Below the pieces are notes generated by a model. It did no database searches. It was not told the origin of the DNA and was given only the letters and a program-made list of their open reading frames with translations. Shown here piece by piece: positions 47,119-59,309 of a stretch of 64,000 nucleotides of DNA; position 1 is the first letter of the stretch; each line of letters starts with the position of its first letter. The DNA lies in NCBI GenBank assembly GCA_035610365.1, contig CM069434.1, positions 103,962,806 through 104,026,805 of the forward strand, written 5' to 3'. This stretch comes from Aquatica leii. Lineage: Eukaryota > Arthropoda > Insecta > Coleoptera > Lampyridae. A program made the translations under genes and the position numbers.

Positions 47119-49680
47119 TTAAACCTTTTCAGTCGCCATGTATACTGTAATATACGCTAGTTTGAATTTTTTTAAAACTAACTTATATATATATTATAGT
47201 GACAAGTGTTTTCTTTTACGTTAAAAGATCCTTTTCTGAGATACATATAATTTTCTAGATTTCTATTTACCTACGGTACTACCAATATGTGAAGAAACCT
47301 ATAACAACCTTCAGAAAATCGCGCAGCTATCAGTAATATCGTTAGTACCTAGAACACCCTTGGTTGTTTATGTTTGATTAATTCGTTTTCCACGTGAGAA
47401 TAAGTGTGTTTCGTAAGGTGCATAGTGTGGATAAGCAATTGTTGAACAATTTGCGTGTTTTTTGTGTTAGAAAATGCGTACACGGTGGTGTACATTGTGA
47501 TCATTTACATTTCTTCAAAATGAGCGACGGTCGAGGTTAGTCAGACAAAACACTTTTTGATCTAATCGAAGAAGCTTTATCCGATATTGAGATTATGGAC
47601 AATGAAGATGAAGACAATCTGGGCTGGGAATCTGACGCTCATCAAGGTATTTTTAGTGCAAGTCAATAAAATGATAATTAAAAAATTTGTCTTTTATGAT
47701 GTAAAGTTGCTTGAACTGAATGCAAATGACGGGGATGAAACTCCAAATGAACCAACAGCAGCGGCACAAGAAGAAATTGTCGAAGTGTTGATTATAGAAT
47801 ATAAAAATCCTAAAGCTCCTGAACCGAAAAAGAGATCAGGTAGACAGCAAATCATAAAAGCAGCAAAAACTGCTCCAAACGACGCTTCAAGTAAACAAAA
47901 AGCGGACAATTTACTGAAAAGTCACAAATTGACAAAAAAAGCCGACAAAATCAATTAGAAAAACAATTCAAAATTTAACAACCTTAGTTTAGAATTTTAC
48001 GAAGACGTGCAAGAAGAAGCGACAAAATTAGAAAATCTACCATTTTTTTTCCGCAAATACTGGAATAAACAACTATTTTTGCTAATGGTCAAAAAAACCA
48101 ATTTATATGCTGTCCAAAATAATGTACCCTACTTTCCTCCTACAAATTTGAAAGAAATGGGAGATTTTCATTGGAATACATATTGTAATGGGTTGTCTAC
48201 ACTATCCTAGAATTTGATGTTACTGGGATTTTAGATTAAAAATTGATCTCATTGCAAACCAAATGAATCTGAACAGATTTTCGAGATTGCGCCAAAACAT
48301 CTACCTTGTGGATGTCACAGCAAATGAAAGGCAAGGCAATCGATTTTGGAAAGTTAATCGTTTATATGACGCAATTAGAAGGATTGATGCACAGGGTAGG
48401 CTGAATGTGAACCAACATATTAGAGGCAAACCGTGTCTCTGGGTAATAAAATTATTTGCTATATGTGGAAGATTTTCTTTTATATCAAGCGTCCACTACA
48501 GAGTTGGACCAAACAAAAATGGATATTTTTGGATTAGATGCAAGTGTCGTCCTCAAATTGTTAGAGCGAATAAATGGTACCCTAAAATTGCGGGTATATT
48601 TTGACAACTATTTTTCCAATTTCAATTTGTTTGAATATTTGCACGAAAACAAAGTTTACGCCATTTCGACAATTAGAGTAAACGGTTTCAAAAATTCACC
48701 GTTTTTTTTTTCGGAAATGAAAAACACAGGTTGCCGATCAATGGAGGAAGTTGTGAGTCCTAAAAATAATGTGATGTTGACCAAATAGTTTGACAACAAA
48801 GCGGTTTTACTTGGCTCCAATTACAAAGAGATTGGTTCATCGGATCTATGCACTCGATGGGACAAAGTGGAAAAAAAATACGTCAAAGTTCAACGTCCTG
48901 AAGTTCTTAAAGATTACAACAACTATATGGGAGGGGTTGATAAAATAGATTTTTTAATATTTATTGTATCTTTATCAAATAGCATAAATGGAGTTTGCGC
49001 ATGAAAACTGATGCTATCGATTTAGCTGCATCAAATGCTTGGATAGAATATAAACAGAAAGCAATGGCCATGGGAATTCCTAAAAAATATTATGCATCTA
49101 GTACATTTTAGAATGTATGTCGCGGAAAATCTAATAATGACAAATCAGTTTTCTAGTAAGAAACGTGTAAGACCTTCGTTTGACCGCAGTGATTCACCCA
49201 CATCGTCAAGGAGCAGTGTGGTAGATACACCGCCACCAAAAAAAAAATAATTGCGGCACCTATTCATGAGGTCAGATACGGTCAAATTGATCACTTTCCT
49301 GTTGTGGACAACAAGACGTTTGCGAGCAGATGTCGATATCCAGCTTGCACAGCTCGGACACAGTTTTTGTGCAGCAAATGTAGTTTTCATTTATGCATAA
49401 CAAAAAAACAAAATTGTTTTATGTTATTTCATAATAAAGATTGAGTTATAAGGTTGTTAACAATTAACTTGTGTTAGTTTCTAACAAAAAAAAATATAAA
49501 AAATTTGCAACCATCGAAGCATGGTGTACACCATAGTGCACAGTAATTTTTTTGAAAAATAAAAAACTTACCACATTAAAGCTTATACCAAAAAGTTCAA
49601 AAAAAATCCAAATGTAAGTCTGCTTAATTTCAAAATTTTTGATTCACGCATTAAAACTCGTGACTGAAAGGGTAAATTAA
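47119..49680 (+). mobile_element. piggyBac element 2
   Basis: The ends read TTAA-A-CCTTTTCAGTC (47119) and GACTGAAAGGG-TAAA-TTAA (to 49680): an 11-bp TIR near TTAA on both sides. The family differs from element 1 in its TIR and protein. Confidence 0.8.
47520..49444 (+). pseudogene. piggyBac 2 transposase, broken
   Basis: ATG 47520 (MSDGRG then a stop) leads an acidic N-terminus. Further frames hold KKTNLYAVQ (48090), FSRLRQNIYLVD (48270), KVNRLYDAIR (48350), LKLRVYFDNYFSNFNLFE (DDE Asp, ~48600), NNYMGGVDKID (48920) and a C-terminal cysteine-rich finger CRYPACTARTQFLCSKC with H and C following (49333-49400). Several frameshifts and stops prevent expression as one protein. Confidence 0.88.
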
Positions 49681-50070
49681 AACATTTATTCACAGGATAC
49701 GACGAGAAACATTGGTTACATATGCACTAATTTATTGAATGTGTTCTCGTGCCGGTGTGTTACTAAGCTACTGTCCCTTTTTTTCAACCCAGGCGGTGGG
49801 ACCCTTTTCGGACTCACATAATTAAACTTAAAACTAAGGGGGGTGGTATAAACGTAAAAAAAATTTAAACTAATGTCCTTAACATGCCCCTCGGCAAATT
49901 GCAAATTATAAACATTTGTAATTTAATAATACAGAAAAAACGGCAAAATATACACGATGAATGCATAGAAAAAAAACTAGTAAACGAACTAATACTATCT
50001 AGATGGTAACAACACGCACAAATTAATTTTAGAAAACGACACAGTAATTACTAACGCACTAAAGAATACA
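49681..50070. other. Between piggyBac 2 and the BEL/Pao 3' end; probable LTR remnant
   Basis: On the minus strand the stretch from TGTTAAGGACATTAG to a CTGTGAATAAATG poly(A)-type signal is where the BEL/Pao 3' LTR should lie. With no second LTR in the window this cannot be confirmed. Confidence 0.3.
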
Positions 50071-53000
50071 CTACAATGGACACAGTTTGACAAATGTTTG
50101 CTGCACTACACCATTTGAGGTCTTTACTGAAGCTATTCGTTTGACACCATCAGACCCTGGCTGAACCTGTACAATTCGGCCTAATTTCTATCTCATTGGA
50201 AGTAGATTGTCATCTTTGATAAGCACAAACGTCCCTGTTTTTGGATTTTCCACTTATGACGTTGCTGAAACTCCAATATATACTCTGGACTCCATCTTTT
50301 CCACAAGTTGATGAAAATGTTGAATTTGTTCGAAATGAGTTAGATGAGAGTTTAATCCCACTTAGGTCTGGATTTGGCGCTGCTGTCGCTAGCCTCCCAA
50401 TTAAGAAGTGTGAAAAAGTAAGCGATTAGAGTACGTTTGGGTCAGAAGAGATAAGGCACAATGGTCGAAAATTTAAGGTAGCTTCTACTTGTAAAAGCAC
50501 GGCACATAGCTCTTTGAAAGTTAAAACACGGTTAGCTACAACGCGTTTTAGGTGATGTTTGCAAGACTTAATTCCTGCTTCCCACAGTCCACCAAAGTGG
50601 AAACGGTGGGGAGATATAGAATGCCACGTAATTCCTTCGCACGCGATAGTTTCTGGTACAATATGATTTTGAGTCAGTAGAAATTTACCTAGCTCATGTA
50701 GTTCAGACCTTGCGCCAACGAAATTGGTTCCGTTATCACAATAATTATGAAGACGTGCTACAAACCTACGAAAAGAAAGCAAGAAAGATTCTGTGGACAA
50801 ATCTGAAACCAACTCGATGTGCGTGCACAGCTTTTGTAGAAAAGCAAACGTAGAAACAAATATAAGCTTTTGCAATCTTAGAAATTCTACCCTTGCAATC
50901 CTAGTGTAGTGTGAAAAGGTGGTGAAGTTGTTATGCGCGAAAGAGGTAAGTTACCCATGATAGGTTTCACCGGTTGTGATGCAAACTTGAAACATTTTAT
51001 GCATTTGTGAATAACTTGTTTTACTAAATTACGATCAGAGGTAATGCAAAACCTGTCACGTAAAGAAGAAAACAACAATTGGGGACCAGCGTGCAATAAT
51101 TGCAAGTGATAAATGATGTTTTTCTGCCAGAAGAACTAGATGTTTTTTATCAAACACAAATTGAGAATTGTTGAGTCTACCTCCGACTTGGATTATTCCT
51201 CCGTGGTCTAAGAAAGAACTTAAACCCAACAAAAGTGAAACATTCTTTAAAAGCTTACTCTGAGAAAGACGTTTAAGATCACTAGTACTAGATTTTAATT
51301 GAGCAATTTTAACTAAAGTAAACAGAGATTGGTTAGTTTTCTTAGAGGTGAAGGGACCATGCAAACGCTCCTCTTTTGAAACCAAATAATTTTTATAAAT
51401 TTTCAGCCGTAGGCAAAGACTTGGAAAGTTTGGAATTAAAAAACCAAAGTTAGATGTAACAAAACACTGAACTTGCTTTTTCATCTCGGGAAGCTCAGAA
51501 ACAGAAGAGTAGAAGAATCTTTTAACGTTTGAGGGTTGGTACCCCGCGGTAGAATTTGATTTGGTGAGAACGTGATACAATACAGCATAAGAGGCCAACT
51601 CTTGTATGTCTGCGACTCGGTTGCAGACAAAAGGTTTAAGCAAATTGGGGCTAGTTTTTAGCCATCTCAGAACAATTGTGGAGTCGTAGCAAAAAAAACT
51701 TTTGGAAATTGGCGTTTTAAAATTCTTTAAAACATGTCTTGCAAGTTTAGCAAGAACTAATGCTTCGCAAAGCTCAAGCTTTGGCACAGTCAAAGGTTTG
51801 AGAGGTGCAACTCTTGATTTTGCGCAGAATAGATTAACTTAAAAAACGAATATATATACATGCACCATATGAGGCGTATAGATGCAAAGTGCGACATTTC
51901 ACAAATTTTAAGAAAACAAGTTATTTAATTTTATGTGTTTTTCACTTAAATCTGCATCTTTTTGAACGTATTTCAGTTTCAAAGTGCGGCATTTCCACGT
52001 ACGAATTACATACAAAGTGCCGATGCACTGGATATATATACACACAGGTAACTTCTTGTTTCTTGAGAGAGATCTTGGGAAGTGTGTCTTTAATTATCCC
52101 AGTGGAATTTTAGTTTAGTTCAAAAGTTCCAGAAGAAAAAGAAGAGTGTCAAAATGCTGATACAGATAAACAAAGCTTCGAGTTTTAAAGTTACGTTTGT
52201 GTTTAATTACTTGATCTCAATCACAGTTTTATAATTACATAACAATGCTTTGAGTAAAACATATACTTTTTTCATTCAGTTGCAAAGTGCGACATTTCCA
52301 TATTTGTTTTAATTTTTTCACGAATACTACAGCACGAAGATTTTTTAAACTTATAAGATAACTTGCCAAACACAATATAACTAGATTTAAACAAATTATT
52401 ACTATGTTATCTTAACAATTCTGCCTCTATAAATTTTTCGCGTTTTTTTCCAATTATGTTCATTTGGGCACGTCGCGCTTTGCATCTATACGCCTCATAT
52501 CCAAGAGCAGAGGCGTCACAAAAGCCATGAATTTGGACGTGAACAGACTTTAGACATATAATTTGATGAGGAATCTTCAAATCATTTAGATGCTAATTAA
52601 ATACTAGGCGAAACTGGGTCATCCCAAGATAATTTTTCTAGCCACAATTACTGCAAAAGAAAGTTGGCGCTTTGAATGCATGGAGAAACCAGACCCAACG
52701 GATCAAAGAATTGAGAAATCTCGGAAAGAATCTTTCTCTGGGTAATAATTTCCGTTGTGAAAGGTTGCCGCGACATAGAATACATAAAGTGGTCGTTAGA
52801 AGAAGACCAAATTAGCTCAAGAGTGTTTGTATGTTGTATGAGTACCACACCTAGATAACGATCTGACTTAGGAATGTTGGACATAACAGCTGCATCATTT
52901 GAGAACCATTTTTGAAGCTTAAAGCACCCAGCTACTAAAATGCTGAAAATATGAGAGCAATCTTTACGAGCTTCGTCTAAGCTATCAGCCCCTGTAAGTA

Positions 53001-54884
53001 AGTCTTAAACATAAAAGTTTTTCTTAATGATTTCAGAAATTTTTGGGTGCGTTATTTGACAATCTATTCCTAACTGAAATAAGCTGCGAATAGCAAAAAT
53101 AGTAGCCCAAGGCTGTGCTATAAGTGACAGTGTTTAAATCGTACGATTGAATTTGATATGTTGGTAAAAATTTCCATAAAATTCGCTGTAGAAGTCATTG
53201 ACTAAGTTCCAATTGAACCTGTCTGTACATTTTCTCTATGTCAACTGATAAAGCATATCGATGTCTTTGAAATCTAACTAAAATAGAAAAGAAATCTTGT
53301 TGGACCTACCTTCTGCGTGTTATTAAGAGAAGATTCGGTGGTAGTTGGTTGAAAACCGTTGAATACAACTCGAAGCTTCGTTTTTAGGCTGTCTTTCTTT
53401 AGTACACAATACGCAAATTTAACGAGGTTTAAACTAGACAACGACATGTGACCCAATTCCAAATATTCCTTTATAAAATTTCTATATAAATCTGATAATT
53501 CTAAATTACTTTGCAGACGGCGCTCTAGTGACAGAAACCTCTTTTGCGCAACGGCAAACGAGTCGCCTAACGTTTCAATAGGCTCTTTGAAAGAGATGGA
53601 AATCATAAATCTTCCATCGGCACCTCTGCGTGTATTTTCTACAAAGTAGATCTCACAAGCATTCTCTTCTGAAAAGAGAATCTTGTCTGTTGGGCAACTT
53701 TCTAGTTCTCAAAGTCGAGTTAACCGATCAGGAACGGCGGAAATGCTTAGATGGTACAGCACGTCATTGAATAAATTAGTACAGATTGCTTCTGAAACGA
53801 TCCAACCAAAACGAGTTTTTTAAGCTCAAAGAAAGCAGGAAAACCAATTTAAAAGTCAATTTTTCTTGGTTGGCCAAAATCAGTGTCAAATAAGTGAGTG
53901 TTATCTAAAACTTGTATATCCGAGCGGTTCACTCTAAAGGAAGGTATCACACCTGTAATTTCATCTAACACGAAACACGATAGATATATTTTTAAAAACG
54001 AATGATGTGCGCCAAGTTCTAGCTTACAACGAGAACGGATGTGAGAAAGAGAATCACCCAATCCAACAACTGAAAAGTTAACTCTTTCGGTAGGTAAACC
54101 TAAAAGACTACTACATGAATCTGCTCTTACAAAATTTGACTGACTGCCTGAATCAAGTGAAACACGAAGGACAAAGCGCTGATACACTGGAGGTGGTCAA
54201 GACAGAACAAAAATTGTCGATAAATCAATATGCAGTAAAGAATCTTGAAAAGCATTGAGACAACATGTGATCTTTGCCTATACAGTTGAAACACACTTTT
54301 AACTCTTTAACTTTTAACCATCTGTTTTTAGGGCTTATAGCTAAAAAACCTTTGGATAACTAATGATGTTTTTTACAAAGCAAGCATAACAACAAAAGAA
54401 TTAGAAGTTTAAAGTTCTGTGGCACAGCTTTGATCTGTTTTAATTCTAAACTATCCAATAAATTGGCTTGATTTGTGAGAAAAGATTTAGATTCTTGTAG
54501 AGTAGGTAAATCAGATTTAGATTTATTTATAAAAGTTTCCCATTAACCAGAAGTAGTTGGATCAAGGTTTTTAGACACAACGTGGATGATAAACGGTTCA
54601 AATAATTTTTCCGAGTCAGCAAGAGAACGGAGAGTTGTGACGTGTTTAAATACTAAATCATTTATTTTTCTAAGATTTGTTGCCGACTCCTTGGTTAAAG
54701 TACCTAACCCTAAAACTAATTTCAAATAATTGCGAATTAACAACTTGGGCTGATCATATCTTGCAACTACAGCTTGAAATGCGATTTGATAACTTTTGGC
54801 ACAAAACTCTAAAGATTTTATGGCTTCTTTAGCTGAACCCGTTAGGCTGCTTTTTAAATAATGCAATTTTTGAATATCAGTCAA
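50071..54884 (-). pseudogene. BEL/Pao retrotransposon gag-pol, decayed
   Basis: Minus-strand order: gag (54884-54543, DIQKLHYLKSSLTG) with a knuckle CFNCIGKDHMLSQC (~54280); protease SLDSGSQSNF (~54160); RT (VLKKDSLKTKLRVVFNG, ~53410), where the catalytic YVDD region reads YV-stop-DLLTGADS (~53000); RNase H (FCDASALGY, ~52510) split by a 626-bp TIR element and continuing GACIYIR; integrase with HKCIKCFKF (~51010), DNGTNFVGA (~50730) and a Pao-type C-terminus VQPGSDGVKRIASVKTSNG (~50140), ending at 50071. Many stops and frameshifts. LTRs were not recovered; the 5' side abuts piggyBac fragment 3. Confidence 0.88.
51871..52496. mobile_element. 626-bp TIR element inserted in BEL/Pao RNase H
   Basis: Ends are inverted: GAGGCGTATAGATGCAAAG at the left and its complement at the right, each flanked by ATAT. 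Leaving it out makes the RNase H codons run on directly (…SALGY then GACIYIR…). The duplication can be read as ATAT, or as TA with an end TGAGGCG. AAGTGCG.CATTTCC words recur inside (three or more). No ORF. Confidence 0.88.
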
Positions 54885-55034
54885 ATTCTAGTTTTTGTGG
54901 ATTAAGTTAGAAAGTACGACATTAAGATTTGGGTTTTTGCGGATTGTAGTTCTTACTATACTTGCAACTTGTAAGTGTATTTAAGTAAGATTTTGTGTCA
55001 TATTAGTGACAGGTAGCTGACTGTTATTTGACTT

Positions 55035-55825
55035 TTAGGAAAAGTAAACAAGGCGAACGGGTAGTTCTTGATCTTGTTGACAATTTAGGTACAGGATACG
55101 ATGTAACAAGCGATAATTTTTTACAAGTCTAAAGCTGGTAAATAAACTCTGGGAAAAAAGTTGACACTCTGTAGAATACTACGTAGAAATAAAACATTTA
55201 TACCGAGAAAACTGTTGCAATCTCCAATAAAGCCAGTACTTTCTTCACTTTCAAAAAGAACTGCACTTTGGTTTCATAAGAGCCAAAAAAAGCCGCGCAG
55301 TCATTGCTTTCCAGCAAATTTAAAAATGGTAAAGATGTAGGTTACAAACCAGACATAATCTTACATTACTACGGTACTGAAGGTGCAGTAGAGGCAACAG
55401 ACCAAATGGCACAAAAGTACACCACGCAAAGAAAGACTGCTAAGTGGCTTATGGCAATGTTCTATCATATAATTGATGTTGCCGCAATAAATGCATTCCA
55501 AATATGAATTATAGCTAATCCCAATTTTGAAAAGGGCCTTGCAAGAAAAAAGTTTCTCTTATAATTAGGCAAAAAATTGATCTAAAGACAACATAATGTT
55601 TGGTTACAAAATAATGGTGGTTAAAACGCGAATCCAAAAGAATGCGTTCTGAAGGTTGTCTAAGAAATTGAAAAAGAAAGAACTCCGCAAGACCAACCAT
55701 GACCAAATCAGAACCGATGTTATCTTTGTACAAAGACCAAAAACAGGAAGTCAAGACAGTGTTGTGTAGAATGGAACCAGTTTATGTGCCTAGAACATTC
55801 TGTTATGTTAAAAATTAGTAGTTCA
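55035..55825 (+). pseudogene. piggyBac fragment 3 (3' half of a transposase)
   Basis: Plus-strand pieces: VVLDLVDNLGTGYDVTSDNF (DDE Asp, ~55060), the ORF at 55304-55507 with IILHYYGTEGAVEATDQMAQ and MAMFYHIIDVAAINAF, and the cysteine-rich tail RCYLCTKTKNRKSRQC...C (55715-55800). It belongs to the insect piggyBac group with a C-terminal ring-like finger, distinct from elements 1 and 2. The 5' half and the TIRs are missing. Confidence 0.85.
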
Positions 55826-57296
55826 ATTCGCGAGTATGAAAAATTTCTCTTCAACTATAAAATTTGTTCATCGACATCCATCCCTACATTTTTCTTCGTA
55901 GCCCGTTTTCAAAACAAATCTATTTTTTTCTGCTAACTTTTGCTACAGTACGGATCGTACGTAACGATCTTTTCGGTCCAACAAAAAGCTTTCATTATTA
56001 AGTTGGTTCTATGTGAATATGTGGGAAAATTTTTAAGTGATATTTAGTGAAAGCTTATTTTAGGCGGGTCCAATCCGTCCACCTGTAACGTTATCATCAA
56101 GTTATCATTGACGTTCGTAACACCTGGAACACATGTTTTGCCGAAACGTTTTCATGACGTCAGGTCGGTAGAGGTTAAGAGGATGTGCACCATTTTATGA
56201 AAAGAAATACAGATAAACTGCCAAGTTAATTAGAGGAAAGCTCAGCGCATTCTTTTATGTACCATAGTATGCATTAAATCAAATTATTTGTGCTCACACA
56301 GTATGTACCTTTGTGTCAAATTGCATATTACGTTTTAGGTCAGACTGGTACGGGCTTAGCTAAACCCTACTGGATATTCACAACTGTAAGTATTGCCTTT
56401 TTTATTTTACTTTGTTGGTCATGTCGATTATTAGAATGACCACACGTACATACTAGATTGTAATCACAATTAATATTAAACTTTTTTGTGTGTCACCTAC
56501 TTATCGGGTGCGTTTGGATTCTCGATTCTTTGATTTTCAAATTCTCGAAGTTAAACCTAATAAAGTGAAGTCATTCCTTCGTTAAATTTAAAAGTTAGAT
56601 TGATTAGGGCACGTAGATGTGCGAGTTGTCCCGACAACGGGCGTAACTTAGATTGGACCTGTGATAACCCATGTAATACTGTTTGCACCGTTTATGTAAC
56701 GATACTTATATACTATCTTTGTCTTCAACTACTTCTGTGATACAATAAATATATATTCTGTGTTATTACTTCTGTCGTGTTAATTATTCTTTTTCAGCTA
56801 CAGGTAGAGTTACACGATCTCTCCCTAATTTAACCCTTTATCGTGTTGGCGCCTTTTTAGCTTTAATCTATAATTTAGCACCACAAAGCCTGCAAATATC
56901 TCTCCGGGGAAACTGTGTTAGCCGTTGCCTCTTTTTTTGTTGTTACCAGAAAACCAGCGTAATAATTCACAAAAGCAAATATTGGGCTTAAGTTATAAAA
57001 ATAAAAAATAATTTGCCATTTTTAAATTTGTTGAATATGAGTTTATATAAATAAAGTTGACTTATAGATGTTTTTAGTCAACAAGAACCCAATTCAGTAA
57101 AATTGTGCAGCAAAATGCTAAATTGTTTCAGAATATCTCAAAAATTAATGGAGTGCAAATGCGCCCTGCTTAATATTGCACGTAAGAAAAATAAACTAGG
57201 TTAACAAAATTTACTAAATTGTCAGTTATAATACCATTAGTGTTTAAAGTATTTTACAATAATAAAAACGTGTAATATAACATTTATAGATATTCT
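55826..57296. other. No gene recognised
   Basis: AT-rich. A possible solo-LTR-like stretch (56649-56805, with AATAAATATATATTC) is not supported by a target duplication. Confidence 0.4.
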
Positions 57297-57359
57297 AACT
57301 AATTAATTTGGACTTCTTCGTTTAGGAGGGGCATGTAAAACCACTTTAATTTATTTTTG

Positions 57360-57400
57360 TAGCAACGTTTCGTGCCTAAGGCGAGCACTTCATCAGGCTA
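57360..57400 (-). ncRNA. Hammerhead ribozyme motif, copy A
   Basis: On the minus strand: helix I strand UAGC, core CUGAUGA, one A, helix II GUGCU/GGCAC with a loop, GAAA, a minimal helix III AC/GU, cleavage-site U, helix I strand GCUA. All core residues of the hammerhead consensus are present. Penelope-like elements are known to carry hammerhead motifs. The unpaired A before helix II and the near-absent helix III leave activity uncertain. Confidence 0.7.
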
Positions 57401-57733
57401 ACTGTAATTTATTAAACTCGTAAGTCAACAACATAGTAACAACAGAATGATTTAACAGATAATTTTTAACACATAAAACTTACAGAATAAAATCAACTGA
57501 ATGAATCCACCGACCAAGGACATAGGCAACTTTACGAGATTGTGTTTACTAAATATTAAATAAAACATTAAACATAAAATGGTCAATAATTAAAATTTTT
57601 TAAATAACGCAGGACATAAGCGTTCAACAAACAATTGACAAATGTTGTGTAATCAAAAATTTATGAATGTCAAGGGAAAGATAAGAATAAAAAGATAAAC
57701 AAAACTGAATAACGATAAATCTAACCTATATAG

Positions 57734-58262
57734 TTATCTCACAATTTTGGATATTAAATTATTATAAACGCTGCTTAAGTTGTTGGTATCGTTGTTAAAA
57801 TTAATATTATTATTATATATATTGATGTATAGCATTTCGGAAACTAAACGCTTTTTCAAGTTGTTTTCCACATCTAAAATTGTGGGATTGTTAAAATTGA
57901 AATTGTATCCCTTGTCTATATGATGTACAGCCAAAGCTGTATCGCCTTTTTTTGTGCTACAATCATATTTATGGTTGGCCATCCGATTTTTTAGCTTCTG
58001 TTTAGTTTGACTAATATAACACGCAATGCATCTAGTACAGTCAAGCTTATACACTACGTCGTGTTTATCTATAGTGTTAGTTCTATCTTTAATATTACTA
58101 TACAGCATGTTGTAAATGGTGTTAGTGTTATACATGGTTATTTTGATGTTAGGTGTTGTTAGTTACGGAATGATTCTTGGTGTTAGATTTGGGACGTTTA
58201 TAATTTTGGTGTTAGTGATATTAGTATTAAGGTTAGCGTTAAGGGTTGTGTTAAGGTTAGTA
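57734..58262 (-). pseudogene. Penelope-like protein end, GIY-YIG domain, copy A
   Basis: The GIY-YIG endonuclease domain follows the RT in Penelope-like elements and nicks the target. VVYKLDCTRC then CYISQTKQKLKNRM shows the first motif, but YIG has become YIS. H-H and SEMLYI later mark further conserved positions. The frame ends at 57734 after SKIVR. The N-terminal, N/T-rich linker reads through the GTTAG-rich bases towards the spacer. Confidence 0.8.
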
Positions 58263-58305
58263 CAAACAAACGTTAAAAAAAATACTGCTACACACTAACA
58301 CAACT

Positions 58306-58866
58306 AATACTATCCCACCACCACTTAACCCACCTAGTACTAACCTTAACACTACCCTTAACGCTAACTTTAATACTTATATCACTTACACCAAAATCAT
58401 AAATGTCCCAAATCTAACACAAAGAATCATTCCGATACTAACAGCACCTAACATCAAAATAACCATGTATAACACTAACACCATTTACAACATGCTGTAT
58501 AGTAATACTCAAGATAGAACTAACACTATAGATAAACACGACGTAGTGTATAAGCTTGACTGTACTGGATGCAATGCGTGTTATATTGGTCAAACTAAAC
58601 AGAAGCTAAAAAATCGGATGACTAACTATAAATATGATTGTAGCACAAAAAAAGGCAATACAGCTTTGGCTGTACATCATATAGACACGAGACACAATTT
58701 TAATTTTAACAATCTCACAATTTTAGATGTGGAAAACAACTTGAAAAAGCGTTTAGTTTCCGAAATGCTATACATCAATATATATAATAATAATATTAAT
58801 TTTAGCAACGATACCAACAATTTAAGCAGCGTTTATAATAATTTAATATCCAAAATTGTGAGATAA
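58306..58866 (+). pseudogene. Penelope-like protein end, GIY-YIG domain, copy B
   Basis: Same protein end as copy A on the other strand, 133 codons from its ATG (58465) and open further upstream to about 58306 through an Asn/Thr-rich linker (VPNLTQRIIPIL). VVYKLDCTGC and CYIGQTKQKLKNRM keep the intact YIG. No RT precedes it, so it is a fragment. Confidence 0.82.
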
Positions 58867-59199
58867 CTATATAGGTTGGATTTATCGTTGTTCAGTTCTG
58901 TGTTATCTTTTTATTCTTATCTTTCTCTTGACATTCATAAATTTTTGATTATACAATATTTGTCAATTGTTTGTTGAACGTTTATGTCCTGCGTAATTTA
59001 AAAATTGTAATTATTGACTATCTTATGTTTAATGTTTTATTTATTATTTAGTAAACACAATCTCGTAAAGTTGCCTACGTCCTTAGTCGGTGGATTGATC
59101 CACTTGATTTTATTCTGTAAGTTTTATGTGTTAAAAATTATCTGTTAATTCATTCTGTTGTTACTCTGTCGTTGACTTATGAGTTTAATAAATTACAGT

Positions 59200-59240
59200 T
59201 GGCCTGATGAAGTGCTCGCTTTTAGCACGAAACGTTGCCA
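59200..59240 (+). ncRNA. Hammerhead ribozyme motif, copy B
   Basis: Same layout as copy A: UGGC, CUGAUGA, A, GUGCU..AGCAC, GAAA, CGUU, GCCA. Helix I has changed A-U to G-C on both strands relative to copy A, and helix II has U-A where copy A has U-G. The compensatory change supports a selected structure in the ancestral element. Confidence 0.72.
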
Positions 59241-59309
59241 CCAAAATAAATTAAAGTGGTTTTACATGCCCCTCCTAAACGAAGAATTCCGAATTAATTA
59301 GTGCACATA

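Larger units (their letters stand above)
57297..59309. mobile_element. Two Penelope-like 3' ends, inverted
   Basis: Arms 57297-58264 and about 58343-59309 are reverse complements at about 95%. They share outer ends (CTTCGTTTAGGAGGGGCATG) and meet at a ~78-bp spacer. Each arm carries the end of a Penelope-like protein with a GIY-YIG nuclease, an AT-rich 3' region and a hammerhead motif. The reverse transcriptase part is absent in both. Confidence 0.85.

Noticed and set aside
54950-55035. BEL/Pao 5' LTR
   Set aside because: The space between the gag start and piggyBac fragment 3 is too short and does not match the 3' side.
56649-56805. Solo-LTR-like stretch with a poly(A) signal
   Set aside because: No target duplication and no second copy in the window.
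58130-58440. GTTAGTGTTAG / GTTAAGGTTAG runs that look like telomeric repeats
   Set aside because: They are out of register with TTAGG and, on the correct strand, encode the Asn/Thr-rich linker before the GIY-YIG domain, so coding explains them.
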